Source: Desulfosporosinus hippei DSM 8344
GTDB taxonomy: Bacteria > Bacillota > Desulfitobacteriia > Desulfitobacteriales > Desulfitobacteriaceae
NCBI RefSeq assembly: GCF_900100785.1
Contig: NZ_FNCP01000022.1
Location: 21,567-85,566, forward strand
Reading direction: 5' to 3'
Length of the DNA: 64,000 bases
In this document: positions 63,907 through 64,000 of the stretch, piece after piece
Position numbering within the stretch: the first letter of the stretch is position 1
Layout of the letters: each line of letters begins with the position of its first letter
Translations under genes and position numbers: made by a program
The notes under the pieces: model-generated
Databases searched by the model: none
Told to the model about the DNA's origin: nothing
What the model saw: the letters and a program-made list of their open reading frames with translations, nothing else

Positions 63907-63908
63907 TA

Positions 63909-64000
63909 CCTGGCGATAACCTACTTTCCCAGGGGCTATGCCCCAAGTATCATCGGCCCTGGAGGTCTTAACTTCCGTGTTCGGTATGGGAACGGGTGGA
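63909..64000 (-). rRNA. rrf: 5S ribosomal RNA (partial, 3' part)
   Basis: On the minus strand the sequence entering from the right edge reads TCCACCCGTTCCCATACCGA, then ACACGGAAGTTAAGACCTCC, GGCCGATGATACTTGGGG and GGGAAAGTAGGTTATCGCCAGG, the standard Firmicute 5S pattern. About 92 nt are in the window; the 5' end and presumably 23S and 16S lie beyond it. Confidence 0.96.

Overview
The window looks like the chromosome of a spore-forming, anaerobic, low-to-mid GC Firmicute, most like Desulfosporosinus or Desulfitobacterium (Peptococcaceae). The reasons are an alpha/beta-type small acid-soluble spore protein, a BofC-like protein, SpoIID and tiny YjcZ-like spore-type membrane proteins; T-box leaders; and a Tat-exported membrane [NiFe] uptake hydrogenase with a full hypABCDEF set. 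The genus is inferred from gene content and order only. No prophage, insertion sequence, CRISPR array or tRNA gene was seen.

Layout. 1-2465: type IV pilus or competence assembly genes (pilC-like, cut by the window edge, and pilB), minus strand. 3144-5224: a plus-strand MoxR ATPase and VWA pair, ending in a 19-bp perfect hairpin shared with two convergent tandem paralogues (5267-5791). 5832-16265: a conserved Firmicute block on the minus strand (alaS, ireB, ruvX, DUF1292, mltG, U32 hydroxylase), interrupted by an aldo/keto reductase, a VanW lipoprotein and a plus-strand orphan trpB under a tryptophan T-box. 16447-21609: AI-2E transporter, PRC-barrel pair, and iscR-nifS-nifU-mnmA for Fe-S and thiouridine synthesis. 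21885-34017: rarA, csoR-trxA, T-box-controlled hisS-aspS, MBL hydrolase, dtd, rel, apt, recJ. 34147-38452: CDF transporter, a membrane protein, then an accessory stretch of micro-genes and a polysaccharide deacetylase. 38616-50229: secDF, HD and EcsC proteins, yajC-tgt-queA-spoIID-ruvBAC-bofC-yebC. 50579-62519: cysK, then hydrogenase maturation genes (hypF-C-D-E plus DUF3842) divergent from the hydrogenase operon (small subunit, large subunit, cytochrome b, protease), with hypBA convergent on it, then a spore protein. 62694-end: a soluble chemoreceptor-like protein and the 3' part of a 5S rRNA gene.

The most unusual stretch is 36018-37460. Six genes of 30-56 codons on the minus strand are too short for most gene callers. 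They alternate strictly between two related single-helix membrane peptide types, giving three tandem pairs, with strong ribosome sites, a shared terminator, a sporulation-sigma-like promoter and a structured element in the middle. Just beyond, on the other strand, lies a 29-residue peptide of which ten residues are tryptophan. Other points of interest are three tRNA-sensing leaders (tryptophan, probably aspartate, and a degenerate one before alaS), a CsoR-operator-controlled csoR-trxA operon, and an unexplained structured intergenic region between cysK and yebC.

Start codons were moved inward from the longest open frame for many genes, because a Shine-Dalgarno site or a regulatory element decided the matter; this is stated in each entry.
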